A stretch of DNA of 64,000 nucleotides from Candidatus Woykebacteria bacterium RBG_13_40_15 (GTDB lineage: Bacteria; Patescibacteria; Microgenomatia; Woykebacterales; RBG-16-39-9b): the NCBI GenBank assembly GCA_001816655.1, contig MHCP01000030.1, positions 1 to 64,000 on the forward strand. The letters are read 5' to 3'. Below, one piece after another: positions 9,336-18,586 of the stretch. The position numbers were made by a program, and so were the translations under genes. The notes beneath the pieces were generated by a model, which ran no database searches, was not told the origin of the DNA, and saw only the letters and a program-made list of their open reading frames with translations. Positions within the stretch are counted from its first letter, which is position 1. The number at the start of each line of letters is the position of its first letter.

Positions 9336-10443
9336 TGAATTTTTTTAAAATTACCTTAACAATTCTACCTGAAGCTTTACCATCACCATAGGGGTTTATT
9401 GCCTTTGCCATTTTTTGATAAACAGTCTTATCTTTTAATAGTATGTTAGCCTCTTTTACAATTTTCTTTGGGTCTACTCCGATAAGCTTTGCCGTACCAG
9501 CGATAACACCCTCTGGTCGCTCTGTTGTACGACGCAATACAAGAACGGGTTTACCTAGTGCCGGCGCTTCCTCCTGCAAACCCCCTGAATCCGTCATTAC
9601 AAAATAGACTTTCTTCAAAAGAGCTGACATATCTGGATAATCTAGTGGTTTAACTAGATAGACTCTCTTATTTTGACCTAATACCTTGTTAGCACTTTCT
9701 TTAATTTTTGGGTTTGGGTGAACTGGAAATATTACTTCAACATCTGGATTTTTATCGACTACTTCTTTAATCGCCTTATGGATTTTCTCAATTGTTTCTC
9801 CCCAGTTTTCCCTTCTGTGCGTAGTAACCAAAATTACTTTTTTTCTGAAATCTACTTTATTTAATGACTTGTCTAAAAACTTCCTTTCTTTTTCCGTCGC
9901 CAAAAAAAGCGCATCGATAACAGTGTTACCCGTGACAAAAATATTTTCTTTGGGGTGGTTTTCTCGCAGCAAATTGTCTTTTGCGGTCTCTGTATGAGCA
10001 AAGTAAATATCACAAAGCACGTCAATAAGTTGGCGATTCATTTCCTCCGGAAAAGGATCGTATTTGTTGTAGGTACGCAAGCCCGCTTCAATATGAGCAA
10101 TCGGAATTTTTTGGTAAAACGCTGCAGTAGCTGCTGAAAAAGCAGTAGGCGTATCTCCTTGTATCAAAACCAAATCTGGCTTTTCATATTCCAAAATTCG
10201 CTCCAGTTTATTAAGTATATCTACAGAAATTGTCGTTAATGTTTGCTCGGGCATCATAACACCCAAATCGTAATCTGGCTTTATCTTAAAAAATTTCAAA
10301 ACTTGATCCAAAAGTTCCCTATGCTGCGCGGTGACCACTACTTTGTGTTCTACGACTTTCCCTTCAAGTTTTTTTATAACCGGAGCCATCTTTATAGCTT
10401 CTGGCCTAGTCCCAAAAATGCTAAGGATTTTAGCTTTTTTCAT
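9328..10443 (-). CDS. wecB: UDP-N-acetylglucosamine 2-epimerase (non-hydrolysing)
   Basis: A 371-residue protein from the ATG at 10443, matching the family's usual length. ILSIFGTRPEAIKMAPVI at the N-terminus is the hallmark, followed by VLIQGDTPTAFSAA, IAHIEAGLRTY and PFPEEMNRQLID, which carry the UDP-binding and catalytic residues. It interconverts UDP-GlcNAc and UDP-ManNAc, supplying ManNAc-type donors to the downstream glycosyltransferases. An upstream TTG (10479) would add 12 residues, but the family starts at MKKAKILS. The -10 box of a good promoter lies just above the ATG. It is the first gene of the leftward polysaccharide operon. Confidence 0.95.
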   Translation of the reverse strand: MKKAKILSIFGTRPEAIKMAPVIKKLEGKVVEHKVVVTAQHRELLDQVLKFFKIKPDYDLGVMMPEQTLTTISVDILNKLERILEYEKPDLVLIQGDTPTAFSAATAAFYQKIPIAHIEAGLRTYNKYDPFPEEMNRQLIDVLCDIYFAHTETAKDNLLRENHPKENIFVTGNTVIDALFLATEKERKFLDKSLNKVDFRKKVILVTTHRRENWGETIEKIHKAIKEVVDKNPDVEVIFPVHPNPKIKESANKVLGQNKRVYLVKPLDYPDMSALLKKVYFVMTDSGGLQEEAPALGKPVLVLRRTTERPEGVIAGTAKLIGVDPKKIVKEANILLKDKTVYQKMAKAINPYGDGKASGRIVKVILKKFNA

Positions 10444-10454
10444 GGTTGTATTGG

Positions 10455-10483
10455 ATTTTAACAGAAGCCCATTTAACAATCAA
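10455..10483 (-). promoter_or_regulatory. Promoter of the polysaccharide operon
   Basis: On the minus strand TTGATT (10478-10483), a 17-nt spacer, then TAAAAT (10455-10460) preceded by TG to give an extended -10. The wecB ATG is 11 nt downstream, so the 5' leader would be only a few nucleotides. No Shine-Dalgarno is visible. Confidence 0.6.
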
Positions 10484-10501
10484 CCAAGTTTAAAATAACT
10501 G

Positions 10502-10530
10502 TTGCAGATTTTTTACCGATATCTTATAAT
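10502..10530 (+). promoter_or_regulatory. Promoter of the small membrane protein / NoeA-like / sulfatase operon (leaderless)
   Basis: TTGCAG (10502-10507), 17-nt spacer, TATAAT (10525-10530). The ATG at 10539 is 8 nt after the -10 box, where transcription would start, so the mRNA should be leaderless. It is back to back with the wecB promoter. Confidence 0.7.
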
Positions 10531-10538
10531 TTTTATTC

Positions 10539-10778
10539 ATGAGGAACAAAGACTATCTCTCCATATTTACTTTAATACTTGCACTCTTGATCCTTTCAAC
10601 CAAAGAGGCCTATGCTTACCTTGACCCTGGGACAGGCAGCTATATCCTCCAAATACTTATTGCTGGTATATTGGGTGGCCTAGTTGCTATTAGAGCCTTC
10701 TGGTCTAATATCAGAGATTTTGTAAAAGGTTTGTTTAAAAAAGACAAAAAATCTGCTCGCAAGAAAAATGGCAAGTAA
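10539..10778 (+). CDS. Small secreted or membrane protein with YLDPGTGS motif
   Basis: A 79-residue protein. Residues 1-26 form a signal-like hydrophobic segment ending EAYA; the next residues are YLDPGTGSYILQ, a recurring motif of small proteins encoded beside polysaccharide and sulfatase genes. A second hydrophobic helix follows (about 35-52), then a very basic tail (KKDKKSARKKNGK). It is probably a small membrane protein with a basic cytoplasmic or wall-facing end. It overlaps the next gene by 11 nt and is preceded by a strong promoter that leaves no leader. Function is unknown; its partners are the methyltransferase and the sulfatase-like proteins downstream. Confidence 0.8.
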   Translation: MRNKDYLSIFTLILALLILSTKEAYAYLDPGTGSYILQILIAGILGGLVAIRAFWSNIRDFVKGLFKKDKKSARKKNGK

Positions 10779-12156
10779 TCTAGCCTCATCCTCCTTCCGA
10801 GACCCATCTGGTTTTGTGTTTAAGAAGAACAATGTAATCTACCGACAAATAAGTAAGGATTATAAGGAAAACTATGACTATTTAATTAGCTCTGGTTTAT
10901 ACAAAAAGTTAGTTGACGAAGGTTTGCTGATTCCTCACAAAGAAGTTTCTGAAAATTACTCGCAAAAAGCAGACGCCTACAAAGTTATAAAACCAAAAGA
11001 AGTAAGTTTTATCTCTTACCCATATGAATGGTGTTTTAGCCAACTGAAAGATGCAGCCCTACTTACATTAAAAATCCAACGGATTTCTCTTGATCACGGC
11101 ATGTCCTTGAAAGACGCAAGTGCTTTTAATATACAATTTGTTGAGGGGAAGCCTGTTATAATCGATACTTTATCCTTCGAAAAATACCCTGAAGGGAAAC
11201 CATGGGTGGCTTATAAACAGTTTTGCCAGCATTTTTTAGCCCCACTAGCTCTGATGTCTTATACAGATATAGGACTTAATAAATTAGCCCAAATTTATAT
11301 TGACGGGGTACCTTTGGATCTAGCCTCAAAGCTGTTGCCTTTCAGATCAAAACTAAAACTAGCACTGTTAATTCATATACATTTGCATGCCGCAAGTCAA
11401 AAAAGATACGCTGATAAAAAACTAAAAAGTGGTTCGCTTAATTTTAGTCGCAACTCCTTTATTGGTTTGGTAGATAGCCTAGAAAGCGCTATTAAAAATT
11501 TAAAATGGAAACCATCAGGTACCGAATGGGCAGATTATTACCCTTCAAATAATAACTACGTTTCAGTCTCTTTAAAACAAAAGGGAAAACTCGTCAGCGA
11601 TTTTCTAAAAATAGCTAAACCGAAAAACGTCTGGGACATTGGAGGAAACACTGGGCTATTTAGCCGAATTGCTTCCGATAAAGGAATCCAAACAATTTCT
11701 TTTGACATAGATCCTGCGGCAGTTGAACTAAACTACCAAGAAGTTGTAAGAAGAAATGAGCCTAATATTTTGCCGCTTGTAATTGATCTAACAAATCCCA
11801 GCCCAGCCATAGGTTGGGTAAACAATGAAAGAGAGGCTTTTCTAGATCGCGGCCCTACGGACATGGCTCTGGCTCTCGCTCTTGTACATCATCTTGCTAT
11901 TTCAAACAACGTACCTTTAGCTAATCTAGCTGAATTTTTTTCCGTACTTTGCAAAAGTATTATAATAGAATTTGTCCCAAAGGAAGACTCCCAAGTTAAG
12001 AAGCTACTTTCTACTAGGGAAGATATTTTTCCTAATTACACGCAAAGTGATTTCGAAAAAGAATTTACTAAATTTTTCAAAATAAAAAAATCAGTACCTA
12101 TAAAAGGCAGCCAAAGAGTCTTGTACTTAATGACCAATGGTAAAAAGGACAAGTAG
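10768..12156 (+). CDS. NoeA-like class I SAM-dependent methyltransferase
   Basis: A 462-residue protein. The N-terminal ~270 residues start with SFRDPSGFVFKKNNVIYRQI, contain SLDHGMSLKDASAFNIQF, and match proteins annotated as nodulation protein NoeA-related. The C-terminal part is a SAM-binding Rossmann domain: VWDIGGNTGLFSRIAS (motif I, about residue 290) and ISFDIDPAAVE (ribose-binding acidic residue). NoeA in rhizobia is tied to host-specific modification of Nod factors; the true reaction here is unknown. The gene overlaps the small membrane protein upstream and the sulfatase-like gene downstream (20 nt), so the three are probably cotranslated and act on one surface glycan or lipid. Confidence 0.82.
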   Translation: MASNLASSSFRDPSGFVFKKNNVIYRQISKDYKENYDYLISSGLYKKLVDEGLLIPHKEVSENYSQKADAYKVIKPKEVSFISYPYEWCFSQLKDAALLTLKIQRISLDHGMSLKDASAFNIQFVEGKPVIIDTLSFEKYPEGKPWVAYKQFCQHFLAPLALMSYTDIGLNKLAQIYIDGVPLDLASKLLPFRSKLKLALLIHIHLHAASQKRYADKKLKSGSLNFSRNSFIGLVDSLESAIKNLKWKPSGTEWADYYPSNNNYVSVSLKQKGKLVSDFLKIAKPKNVWDIGGNTGLFSRIASDKGIQTISFDIDPAAVELNYQEVVRRNEPNILPLVIDLTNPSPAIGWVNNEREAFLDRGPTDMALALALVHHLAISNNVPLANLAEFFSVLCKSIIIEFVPKEDSQVKKLLSTREDIFPNYTQSDFEKEFTKFFKIKKSVPIKGSQRVLYLMTNGKKDK

Positions 12157-13777
12157 GCTAAAAATCCCGAAAAAATATAATCAAGTTGTAAAAACTATAC
12201 AAAATTCAGGGGCTAAAATTTTCTTATTTCCTTTTCACCCAATCTTATTTGCCATTTACCCAATATTGTTTTTATATAACCAGAACATAAAAGAAGTTTA
12301 TTTATCCGAAACAATAATTCCCTTATCAATCTCATTAATCTCTGCCACAATTATTTTGGTGAGCTTTAATTTCGTCTTCAAGAGTATAAACAAGGCAGCT
12401 TTTTTTTCTTCTTTGTTCATAATTATATTCTTTTCTCACGGCCATCTTCATAAATTAATTGGGGAAAGGCCCTTCTGGATCTGGTCTTTCAAAATAGGCG
12501 TGGACAAGACTTTATTTTTTGTTTGGGTTTTATTGCTCACCTCTACAATTTTTTTTCTTTTGAGAACAAGAAAGAAATTGTTGACATTTAAAATCACTTT
12601 AAATATTGTTGCTATCTTCCTTGTTTTAATACCCCTATCGAGTATTACTTTGTATGAATTGTCGTCTGGAAGAATCTTAAAGAGAGGCTATTCCGAAAAA
12701 ACGGCAAAGGAGTTAACAGAAGATAAAAGAAACCCCGCCGGTAAAAACCCTGACATATATTACTTAATATTTGATTCTTACGCTGGTAATGATACTATCG
12801 AAGGCCTTTATAAATATGATAACAGTAGCTTTATGAACTTCCTAAAAGAAAGGGGATTTTATATAGCTACAAAAAGTAACGCAAATTATGCTAAATCATC
12901 TCTCTCCTTAGCCTCTTCTCTAAACATAATGTTCCTCAACGATTTAAGCCAGAGGGCGGGTAATAACTCAAGCGAAACCTTACTTTATCCTTTGATTGAA
13001 GACAACAAAGTGGTTTCGTTTTTAAAATCCGCAGGGTACAACTACTACCATGTAGGGTCTTGGTGGCCCCCCACAAGCAAAAATAGAAATGCGACAAAGA
13101 GTTATCAACCAAATGGTGTTTCATATTCAGATAATTTTTCTTCTAGATTAATCGACACTACTGCCCTGCTCCCTATAATAAGAGTTCTTTTCCCAAATAC
13201 TGTTTATTGGGATGATTGGGAAAGACATTACAAAATAGCTATATTTCAACTTAATACTCTTGAAACAGTAGTTAATAAAAGAGGGCCGAAATTTGTCTTT
13301 GCCCACGTCCTACTACCCCATGGGCCGTTTGTTTTTGGAAAAAATTGTGAATACGTATCAAGAGGGCAACTGGAAAAGAAACCGTCTCGAAATGGCTATT
13401 TAGATCAGTTGTCTTGCACTAACAAAAAAATCGAGACCCTTGTCGATAAAATACTAGAAGTATCAAAAGAGCCGCCTATAATCATATTGCAAGCTGATGA
13501 GGGCGGACCATTCATTAAATACAAAAATAATGGAAATAATTATAAGGATTTTAATGACGAGACCCTAAAAGAAAGATATCGGATCATAAACGCTTACTAT
13601 CTCCCAGGTGTTAAGGATAATCATTTGTATAGTACAATAACGCCGGTAAATTCTTTTCGTCTTATCTTTAATCTATATTTTGATAAAAAACTTGATCTTC
13701 TTCCAGATAAAAGCTACGCCTATGAAAACCTTGACCATCTTTATAAATTTTTTGAGATAACTGAAAGGATAAACTAG
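12137..13777 (+). CDS. Sulfatase-like (alkaline phosphatase superfamily) membrane protein, copy 1
   Basis: A 546-residue protein. The N-terminal ~170 residues contain five hydrophobic segments, then a large extracytoplasmic domain begins at KNPDIYYLIFDSYAG, the first metal-binding aspartate of LtaS-like sulfatases. YAKSSLSLASSLN is the region where the nucleophilic Ser/Thr is expected, FVFAHVLLPHGPFVFG supplies the HxPH-like ligands, and ILQADEGG takes the place of the usual S-D-H-G metal motif, with Glu for His. The family transfers phospho-alcohol groups to envelope polymers. It overlaps the NoeA-like gene and is followed 95 nt later by a paralogue. Family assignment is firm; activity is uncertain because of the Glu substitution. 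Confidence 0.8.
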   Translation: MVKRTSRLKIPKKYNQVVKTIQNSGAKIFLFPFHPILFAIYPILFLYNQNIKEVYLSETIIPLSISLISATIILVSFNFVFKSINKAAFFSSLFIIIFFSHGHLHKLIGERPFWIWSFKIGVDKTLFFVWVLLLTSTIFFLLRTRKKLLTFKITLNIVAIFLVLIPLSSITLYELSSGRILKRGYSEKTAKELTEDKRNPAGKNPDIYYLIFDSYAGNDTIEGLYKYDNSSFMNFLKERGFYIATKSNANYAKSSLSLASSLNIMFLNDLSQRAGNNSSETLLYPLIEDNKVVSFLKSAGYNYYHVGSWWPPTSKNRNATKSYQPNGVSYSDNFSSRLIDTTALLPIIRVLFPNTVYWDDWERHYKIAIFQLNTLETVVNKRGPKFVFAHVLLPHGPFVFGKNCEYVSRGQLEKKPSRNGYLDQLSCTNKKIETLVDKILEVSKEPPIIILQADEGGPFIKYKNNGNNYKDFNDETLKERYRIINAYYLPGVKDNHLYSTITPVNSFRLIFNLYFDKKLDLLPDKSYAYENLDHLYKFFEITERIN

Positions 13778-13872
13778 CTAAACCAAGACAGGTTTGAAGT
13801 AATCTCGCAACTTGTTTAGAATAAAAATTCTTTATCAGTTTAAATATTAGCGACTTACCTAACTAGCAACAA

Positions 13873-15486
13873 ATGACAAGAACACAAAACAGGATTAAAA
13901 CTTCGTACAATTATTCCCAAATTTTAAAAGGCGCCCAGTCTTTTGGAAACAAAATTTTGTCTTTTCCTTTTCACCCATTTCTTTTCGCCCTATTTCCCAT
14001 TTTGTTTTTCTATTCAATTAATATAAAGGAGGCTATTTTTAGTGAAGCGATTCCTGTTTTAGCAATATCGATTGTCGCAACTGCTGTTTTATTTGCAATC
14101 TTTAGTTTTAGTGTCAAGAACGTTCAAAAAAGTGCTATCCTGTTATCGACCATAATTTTAGAATTTTTTTCCTACGGCCACGCAAGCAAAGTGATTGGAA
14201 CTATAAACTTCAAGCTATTTATATTCCCCATTGGTAACGACAAAATTCTTTTTAGTATCTGCGTCTTGGTACTTGCCGTAGTAATATATTTTTTGTTTGC
14301 CAAAAGACTCAGCTATTTTAAAGCTACGAGAGTATTAAATATCATTTCAATAATCCTTGTATCTATTTCACTTTTTAACATTATCTCTTATCACTTAAGT
14401 CAAAGGGATTTTAATCTTCCGATACAAAAAACAAAAATACTTGGACAATCAACGGTTTCAAATAACAAACCAGACATCTACTATATTATTTTGGATAGGT
14501 ATGCTGGCGAAAAAACATTAAAAAGTTACAATTACGACAATAGCGATTTTACAAATTATCTAACCAGCAAGGGCTTTTTTGTTACTGAAGAGAGTACCAG
14601 CAATTACCCAAGAACCTCACTTTCGCTTGCTTCATCACTGAATATGGATTTCGTTCAAAACCTGATAGGAGGGCGGAACAGAGACGCTTCCGGGGAAAAT
14701 TTGATGTACCCACTTTTGCAGGATAACACCGTAGAAAAATTTTTGAAATCTCAGGGTTATAAATATTTTCACTTTGGGTCGTGGTGGGAACCAACGAAAG
14801 TAAACAAAAATGCTGATAAAAACTTTTATCTGGAAGCAACAAGCTTCATAAAGCCAGGCGAATTTACAAGTAAGTTTCTAAGTACCACAATGGCCGAACC
14901 AATTATCGAACTAGTGTCTCCGAAAACAATACTTGATGAACCAATGAACCACCGAAATCGAATTTATTTACAGTTTGAAAAGTTACCAACAGTTGTTTCC
15001 GAAAAAGGGCCAAAATTTGTTTTTGCCCACATTTTAATCCCACACCCACCATATGTTTTTGGAAAAAAATGCGAAGAAAAAACCCAAGAACAAGCTAAAA
15101 AAGAGACTGAGATGGAAAATTACAAAGAACAATTAAGTTGCGCCAATATCAAGGTAAAAAAATTGGTGTATGAGATACTAAAAAAATCAAAAAATCCCCC
15201 AGTAATAATTTTGCAAGCAGATGAAGGCCCATATCCAATCAAAAATGGCGGTAAAACAGCAGCAAGTAACGAATGGCTCAAGGAAAAATTTCCTATCTTA
15301 AATGCTTATTATCTAGCAGGGAAAAAAGTAGATATTCCAAATGATATTACCCCTGTTAACTCATTTCGGTTGGTATTCAATGTCTTTTTTGACACCAATT
15401 TAAAGTTTTTTCCCAACAAGAACTATATGTACGAAAGTCTCAACCACCTTTATAGGCTCACCGAAGTTACTGATAAACTGAAGTAA
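13873..15486 (+). CDS. Sulfatase-like (alkaline phosphatase superfamily) membrane protein, copy 2
   Basis: A 537-residue paralogue of the preceding gene over its whole length: the same five hydrophobic N-terminal segments, KPDIYYIILDRYAGEKT, YPRTSLSLASSLNM, FVFAHILIPHPPYVFG, ILQADEGP and the C-terminal LNHLYRLTEVT (YKFFEITE in copy 1). The nucleophile region has an Arg-Thr-Ser where copy 1 has Lys-Ser-Ser, so Thr may serve here. The Glu in place of the second metal-ligand His is kept in both copies, which argues for a subfamily trait rather than decay. It lies 95 nt after copy 1 without a clear promoter of its own and converges on the amidase-subtilase gene. Confidence 0.8.
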   Translation: MTRTQNRIKTSYNYSQILKGAQSFGNKILSFPFHPFLFALFPILFFYSINIKEAIFSEAIPVLAISIVATAVLFAIFSFSVKNVQKSAILLSTIILEFFSYGHASKVIGTINFKLFIFPIGNDKILFSICVLVLAVVIYFLFAKRLSYFKATRVLNIISIILVSISLFNIISYHLSQRDFNLPIQKTKILGQSTVSNNKPDIYYIILDRYAGEKTLKSYNYDNSDFTNYLTSKGFFVTEESTSNYPRTSLSLASSLNMDFVQNLIGGRNRDASGENLMYPLLQDNTVEKFLKSQGYKYFHFGSWWEPTKVNKNADKNFYLEATSFIKPGEFTSKFLSTTMAEPIIELVSPKTILDEPMNHRNRIYLQFEKLPTVVSEKGPKFVFAHILIPHPPYVFGKKCEEKTQEQAKKETEMENYKEQLSCANIKVKKLVYEILKKSKNPPVIILQADEGPYPIKNGGKTAASNEWLKEKFPILNAYYLAGKKVDIPNDITPVNSFRLVFNVFFDTNLKFFPNKNYMYESLNHLYRLTEVTDKLK

Positions 15487-15500
15487 ATAAAAAATTTAGC

Positions 15501-18500
15501 TTATTTTAAAACGAGAGCTTTTGCGATATCCCAACCAATCCAATAAGCATAATTAGATTTGTAGAAAGGCAGAGAAGAACCTAAAGGATGGATGCCTCCC
15601 AAACCATCCAAAACATAGCCACCAGTACCATCAGTATTTAGACTGATTGACCTAGCAATATCTCTGCCGGGCCAGTAAGAATGAATAGAAATTGAAGGCG
15701 CCGCCCCAAAATTATGGACTCCACCGTAACCGTCTAAAATATAACCCCCGCCTCCTGGCACTAAGACTACATCTCTAGCAATATCCCAAAGGGGCCAATA
15801 AGCGTGGGTGTTGTGAGCAATTGGAGTTGCCGAACCGAAAGCGTGCAAACCACCCCAACCGTCGAGAATGTAGCCTCCAGTATCATTTGTGTTCAACACG
15901 ACTGCATTCACAATATCCCATTTCGGCCAGTAGGCATGCGAAGAATTAGGTATTGTCGGCGCTCCTCCAAAGGCGTGCAACCCACCCCAACCGTCAAGGA
16001 TGTAGCCTTTTGGTGAAGAAGGTGTTGAGGATGAGAGTAGAATAACATCCCGTGCAATATCCCATTTCGGCCAGTAGGCATGGGTATTGTGAGCAATTGG
16101 AGTTGCCGAACCGAAAGCATGCAAACCACCCCAGCCATCCAGAACATAGCCCCCGCTATGATCTGGAAGTAACGCAATAGACCGTGCTATATCCCATGGC
16201 CATCTATTTCCGTTATCTGCCTTTGAAGCTGTACCAAATTCATGCACTCCCCCTCTCCCATCAAGTATGTATCCACCTATGTACAAATAATTTATTGCTG
16301 ACAGTGGGTTTATCCTCCCATAACCAAAATTCGCATCGAAACCAGAACTACCTAAATCAGTAGCCGTAGAGCGCATTATGGCTTCTATATTTCCAGGGGT
16401 AGCATCTCCAAACCTTTCCGTCATCAAGGAGGCTGTTGCCGCAACTACTGCTGAAGCAATTGAAGTGCCTGCAACAGTACCATAACTAAAGTTGGTACAG
16501 ACCCTTCCAGACGTACATGTAAGTTTTTGATAAATTAGATCTTGGGTTCCTCCATATCCAGTACCACCAGGCGCCATCAAATCAAGATCTTTTCCATAGC
16601 TTGAATAATAAGCTCTAGTGCTTGTTTTCGTTAGAGCTCCCACCGCAGTTACAAGATTTCCCCTAGCTGGGTATGAAAGGTTACTTGAAGCACCATTCCC
16701 AGCTGCCGCAGAGATAAAATTACCAGACAACCAAGCAGAATTTATTACTGCTTGAATTACTTCCGAATAATCGTCACCAACAATGGATAGGTTGATTACC
16801 TTTGAACCGTTTGCCTTAGCAAAATCAATACCTGATGCAACATCGCTATCAATACACCAACCTGAAGAATCGCAAACTTTCACCGGCATAATTGAAATGT
16901 TATATGCAAGTGAAGCTGAACCCAAAGCGTTATTTGTGCTTTCTGCTATCACAGAGGCTACAATTGTCCCATGGCCATTATCATCATTTGGATGAGAGTC
17001 GTGATTCACAAAATCATAACCAAGAACAAAATTTGTATGCACAAAGTCGGGTCCTTTAGCATAGTTTTCGCTACCTGCCGGATCATAATTTTCGTAAGCA
17101 ACACCACTGTCAAGTACCGCAACTTTAACTGAAGGGTTGCCACCAGAAGTGTCTTTCCAAACATTTAAAGCGTCCAGTTTTACTAAATCCCATTGCGATA
17201 AATAATTCGGATCATTAGGAAGTGTACTTCCATCAGATGGAAATGTAGCAATCTTTCGAATGTAGTTTGGAGCCACTGTCCCATAATGGCCATATCGACG
17301 TAACAGATCCTCGACAGTTGTATCATTCCCTATATCTATTCGCTGCAAGCCAGACGCGTTCCTAAAAACAATTTGCTGAGGTAAGAAGTGCGCTAGAGAT
17401 ATCAGAGAGGGGGTAAACTTGTTTAAGTACGTTCCAGCGCAAGCAGTATTTGCAACCCGGCCATGAACAAACACCGCCGGTAAAGCAAAGCCATCTCTAC
17501 CAAAGACAGAAATCTCATCGGGATCAATATTATGTGAATAGAGCTTCCAAACAACAATTTTGTGTAGGGCATTTTGCACCCTCTTATTCGGGCCAACGTA
17601 GCGGAAATCTCCTAAAACAGCTACCCCCACGCTACCGCTATTGTAACCACTAGTATGAGCTCCAATTACCCCATCACCTCCCCTTCTACCTTCATAAATA
17701 GTACCGTTATTTTGATCAATAACAAAGTTGTAGCCTATATCTCCCCAACCCCTAACAACATTATGGTAATAATAAATTGCTCGTACCGTAGACACTGGAT
17801 CTGGATCATTATTGGAAGTAACCGTATGATGGATAATTATTTTTTTAATCGGCGCGTAGTCTTCGCCGGGAACATAAATTGACTCATCGGCTCCCCAGCA
17901 AGTTCTAGAACAAATAGCTGGAGCATCTGTTGGCCTTTTTGGTGCATCATATGCAGCAAAGACTTTTTCAAGGCTAATCTTTAGCTTTTTCAAAATTTTT
18001 TCTAGTAAACTTATTTTTTCTTTGCTATCAATATAAGTAAGGTTGAGCTTTTTCACTTCTGGAATTTTGTTAATATCCGTTGTTTTTAACACTACTTGTT
18101 CCTGAAAAAACTTTCCTTCTAGGGTTATTAATCGTCCGTACTTTTTGTTCGATAGTTCGTAATCTGAACCATCATCATCCACCTCTATCTCTTTCCACTC
18201 TGTCCAGATTTTTCCGTCTTTACTTGTCCTCACTTGAATGTGTATTTCTGCACCTTTGGGAAGCGCGACTTCCCAGGAAGAAGATAATGCATTAAAAGAA
18301 AAGGGAGATGTTTTTACTTGACCAATTTTTTTAACCTCGATTGGAGCAGCTTGTCCAAGCACAAAGTGATTGTTTTTGGAAGACAGCTCCTTTGCGAAAA
18401 GTTTTAACGTATCAGTTTTGGTTACTGAAGTAATGAAATGGCCTGCTCTTACTTTAACTGGTTTTTGGGGATTATAAAAAGCAACCAGAAGACCGAAGAA

Positions 18501-18554
18501 AACAAGTAGAACTAATAGAATTAGTACAGAAAAGACTTTTATTCTCACCTTCAC
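15501..18554 (-). CDS. Secreted fusion: PGRP/amidase domain + subtilisin-like (S8) protease + six C-terminal repeats
   Basis: A 1017-residue protein starting at GTG 18554. A hydrophobic N-terminal segment (about 6-27) serves as signal or anchor. Residues ~215-385 form a peptidoglycan-recognition/type 2 amidase domain with SRTCWGADES, IIHHTVTSN and VHGRVANTACAG, which supply the His/His/Cys zinc ligands. Residues ~465-755 are a complete S8 subtilase: VAVLDSGVAYE (Asp), NGHGTIVAS (His) and GTSIASAVVA (Ser). Residues ~760-1017 are six repeats of about 40 residues built on GGYILDGWGGLHAFG and AYWPKWDIARDVVL, a secreted repeat seen in surface proteins and perhaps forming a propeller. The two catalytic domains look intact. 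Likely role: extracellular wall cleavage plus proteolysis, in self-remodelling or against other cells. Confidence 0.88.
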   Translation of the reverse strand: MKVRIKVFSVLILLVLLVFFGLLVAFYNPQKPVKVRAGHFITSVTKTDTLKLFAKELSSKNNHFVLGQAAPIEVKKIGQVKTSPFSFNALSSSWEVALPKGAEIHIQVRTSKDGKIWTEWKEIEVDDDGSDYELSNKKYGRLITLEGKFFQEQVVLKTTDINKIPEVKKLNLTYIDSKEKISLLEKILKKLKISLEKVFAAYDAPKRPTDAPAICSRTCWGADESIYVPGEDYAPIKKIIIHHTVTSNNDPDPVSTVRAIYYYHNVVRGWGDIGYNFVIDQNNGTIYEGRRGGDGVIGAHTSGYNSGSVGVAVLGDFRYVGPNKRVQNALHKIVVWKLYSHNIDPDEISVFGRDGFALPAVFVHGRVANTACAGTYLNKFTPSLISLAHFLPQQIVFRNASGLQRIDIGNDTTVEDLLRRYGHYGTVAPNYIRKIATFPSDGSTLPNDPNYLSQWDLVKLDALNVWKDTSGGNPSVKVAVLDSGVAYENYDPAGSENYAKGPDFVHTNFVLGYDFVNHDSHPNDDNGHGTIVASVIAESTNNALGSASLAYNISIMPVKVCDSSGWCIDSDVASGIDFAKANGSKVINLSIVGDDYSEVIQAVINSAWLSGNFISAAAGNGASSNLSYPARGNLVTAVGALTKTSTRAYYSSYGKDLDLMAPGGTGYGGTQDLIYQKLTCTSGRVCTNFSYGTVAGTSIASAVVAATASLMTERFGDATPGNIEAIMRSTATDLGSSGFDANFGYGRINPLSAINYLYIGGYILDGRGGVHEFGTASKADNGNRWPWDIARSIALLPDHSGGYVLDGWGGLHAFGSATPIAHNTHAYWPKWDIARDVILLSSSTPSSPKGYILDGWGGLHAFGGAPTIPNSSHAYWPKWDIVNAVVLNTNDTGGYILDGWGGLHAFGSATPIAHNTHAYWPLWDIARDVVLVPGGGGYILDGYGGVHNFGAAPSISIHSYWPGRDIARSISLNTDGTGGYVLDGLGGIHPLGSSLPFYKSNYAYWIGWDIAKALVLK
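15504..16280 (-). repeat. Six tandem coding repeats (about 120-135 bp each) at the 3' end of the amidase-subtilase gene
   Basis: Six in-frame repeats encode GGYxLDGxGGxHxFG followed by a spacer and a Y/W-rich W-P-x-W-D-I-A block. Units 2 and 4 are almost identical at the protein level (both carry SATPIAHNTHAYWP), pointing to recent duplication or gene conversion; units 1, 5 and 6 are more diverged. Confidence 0.85.
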
Positions 18555-18586
18555 AGCATCTGCCTCAAGAAAATTTTATCACACTT

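Noticed and set aside
1..10443. Lipopolysaccharide locus of a Gram-negative bacterium
   Set aside because: The WaaE-like and ligase-like genes resemble LPS genes, but no lipid A, heptose or Kdo gene is seen and the rest of the window looks Patescibacterial.
18555..18586. glmS ribozyme or other switch near glmS
   Set aside because: glmS is only 3 nt from yvcK, leaving no leader; the gap at its 3' end is 32 nt and plain.
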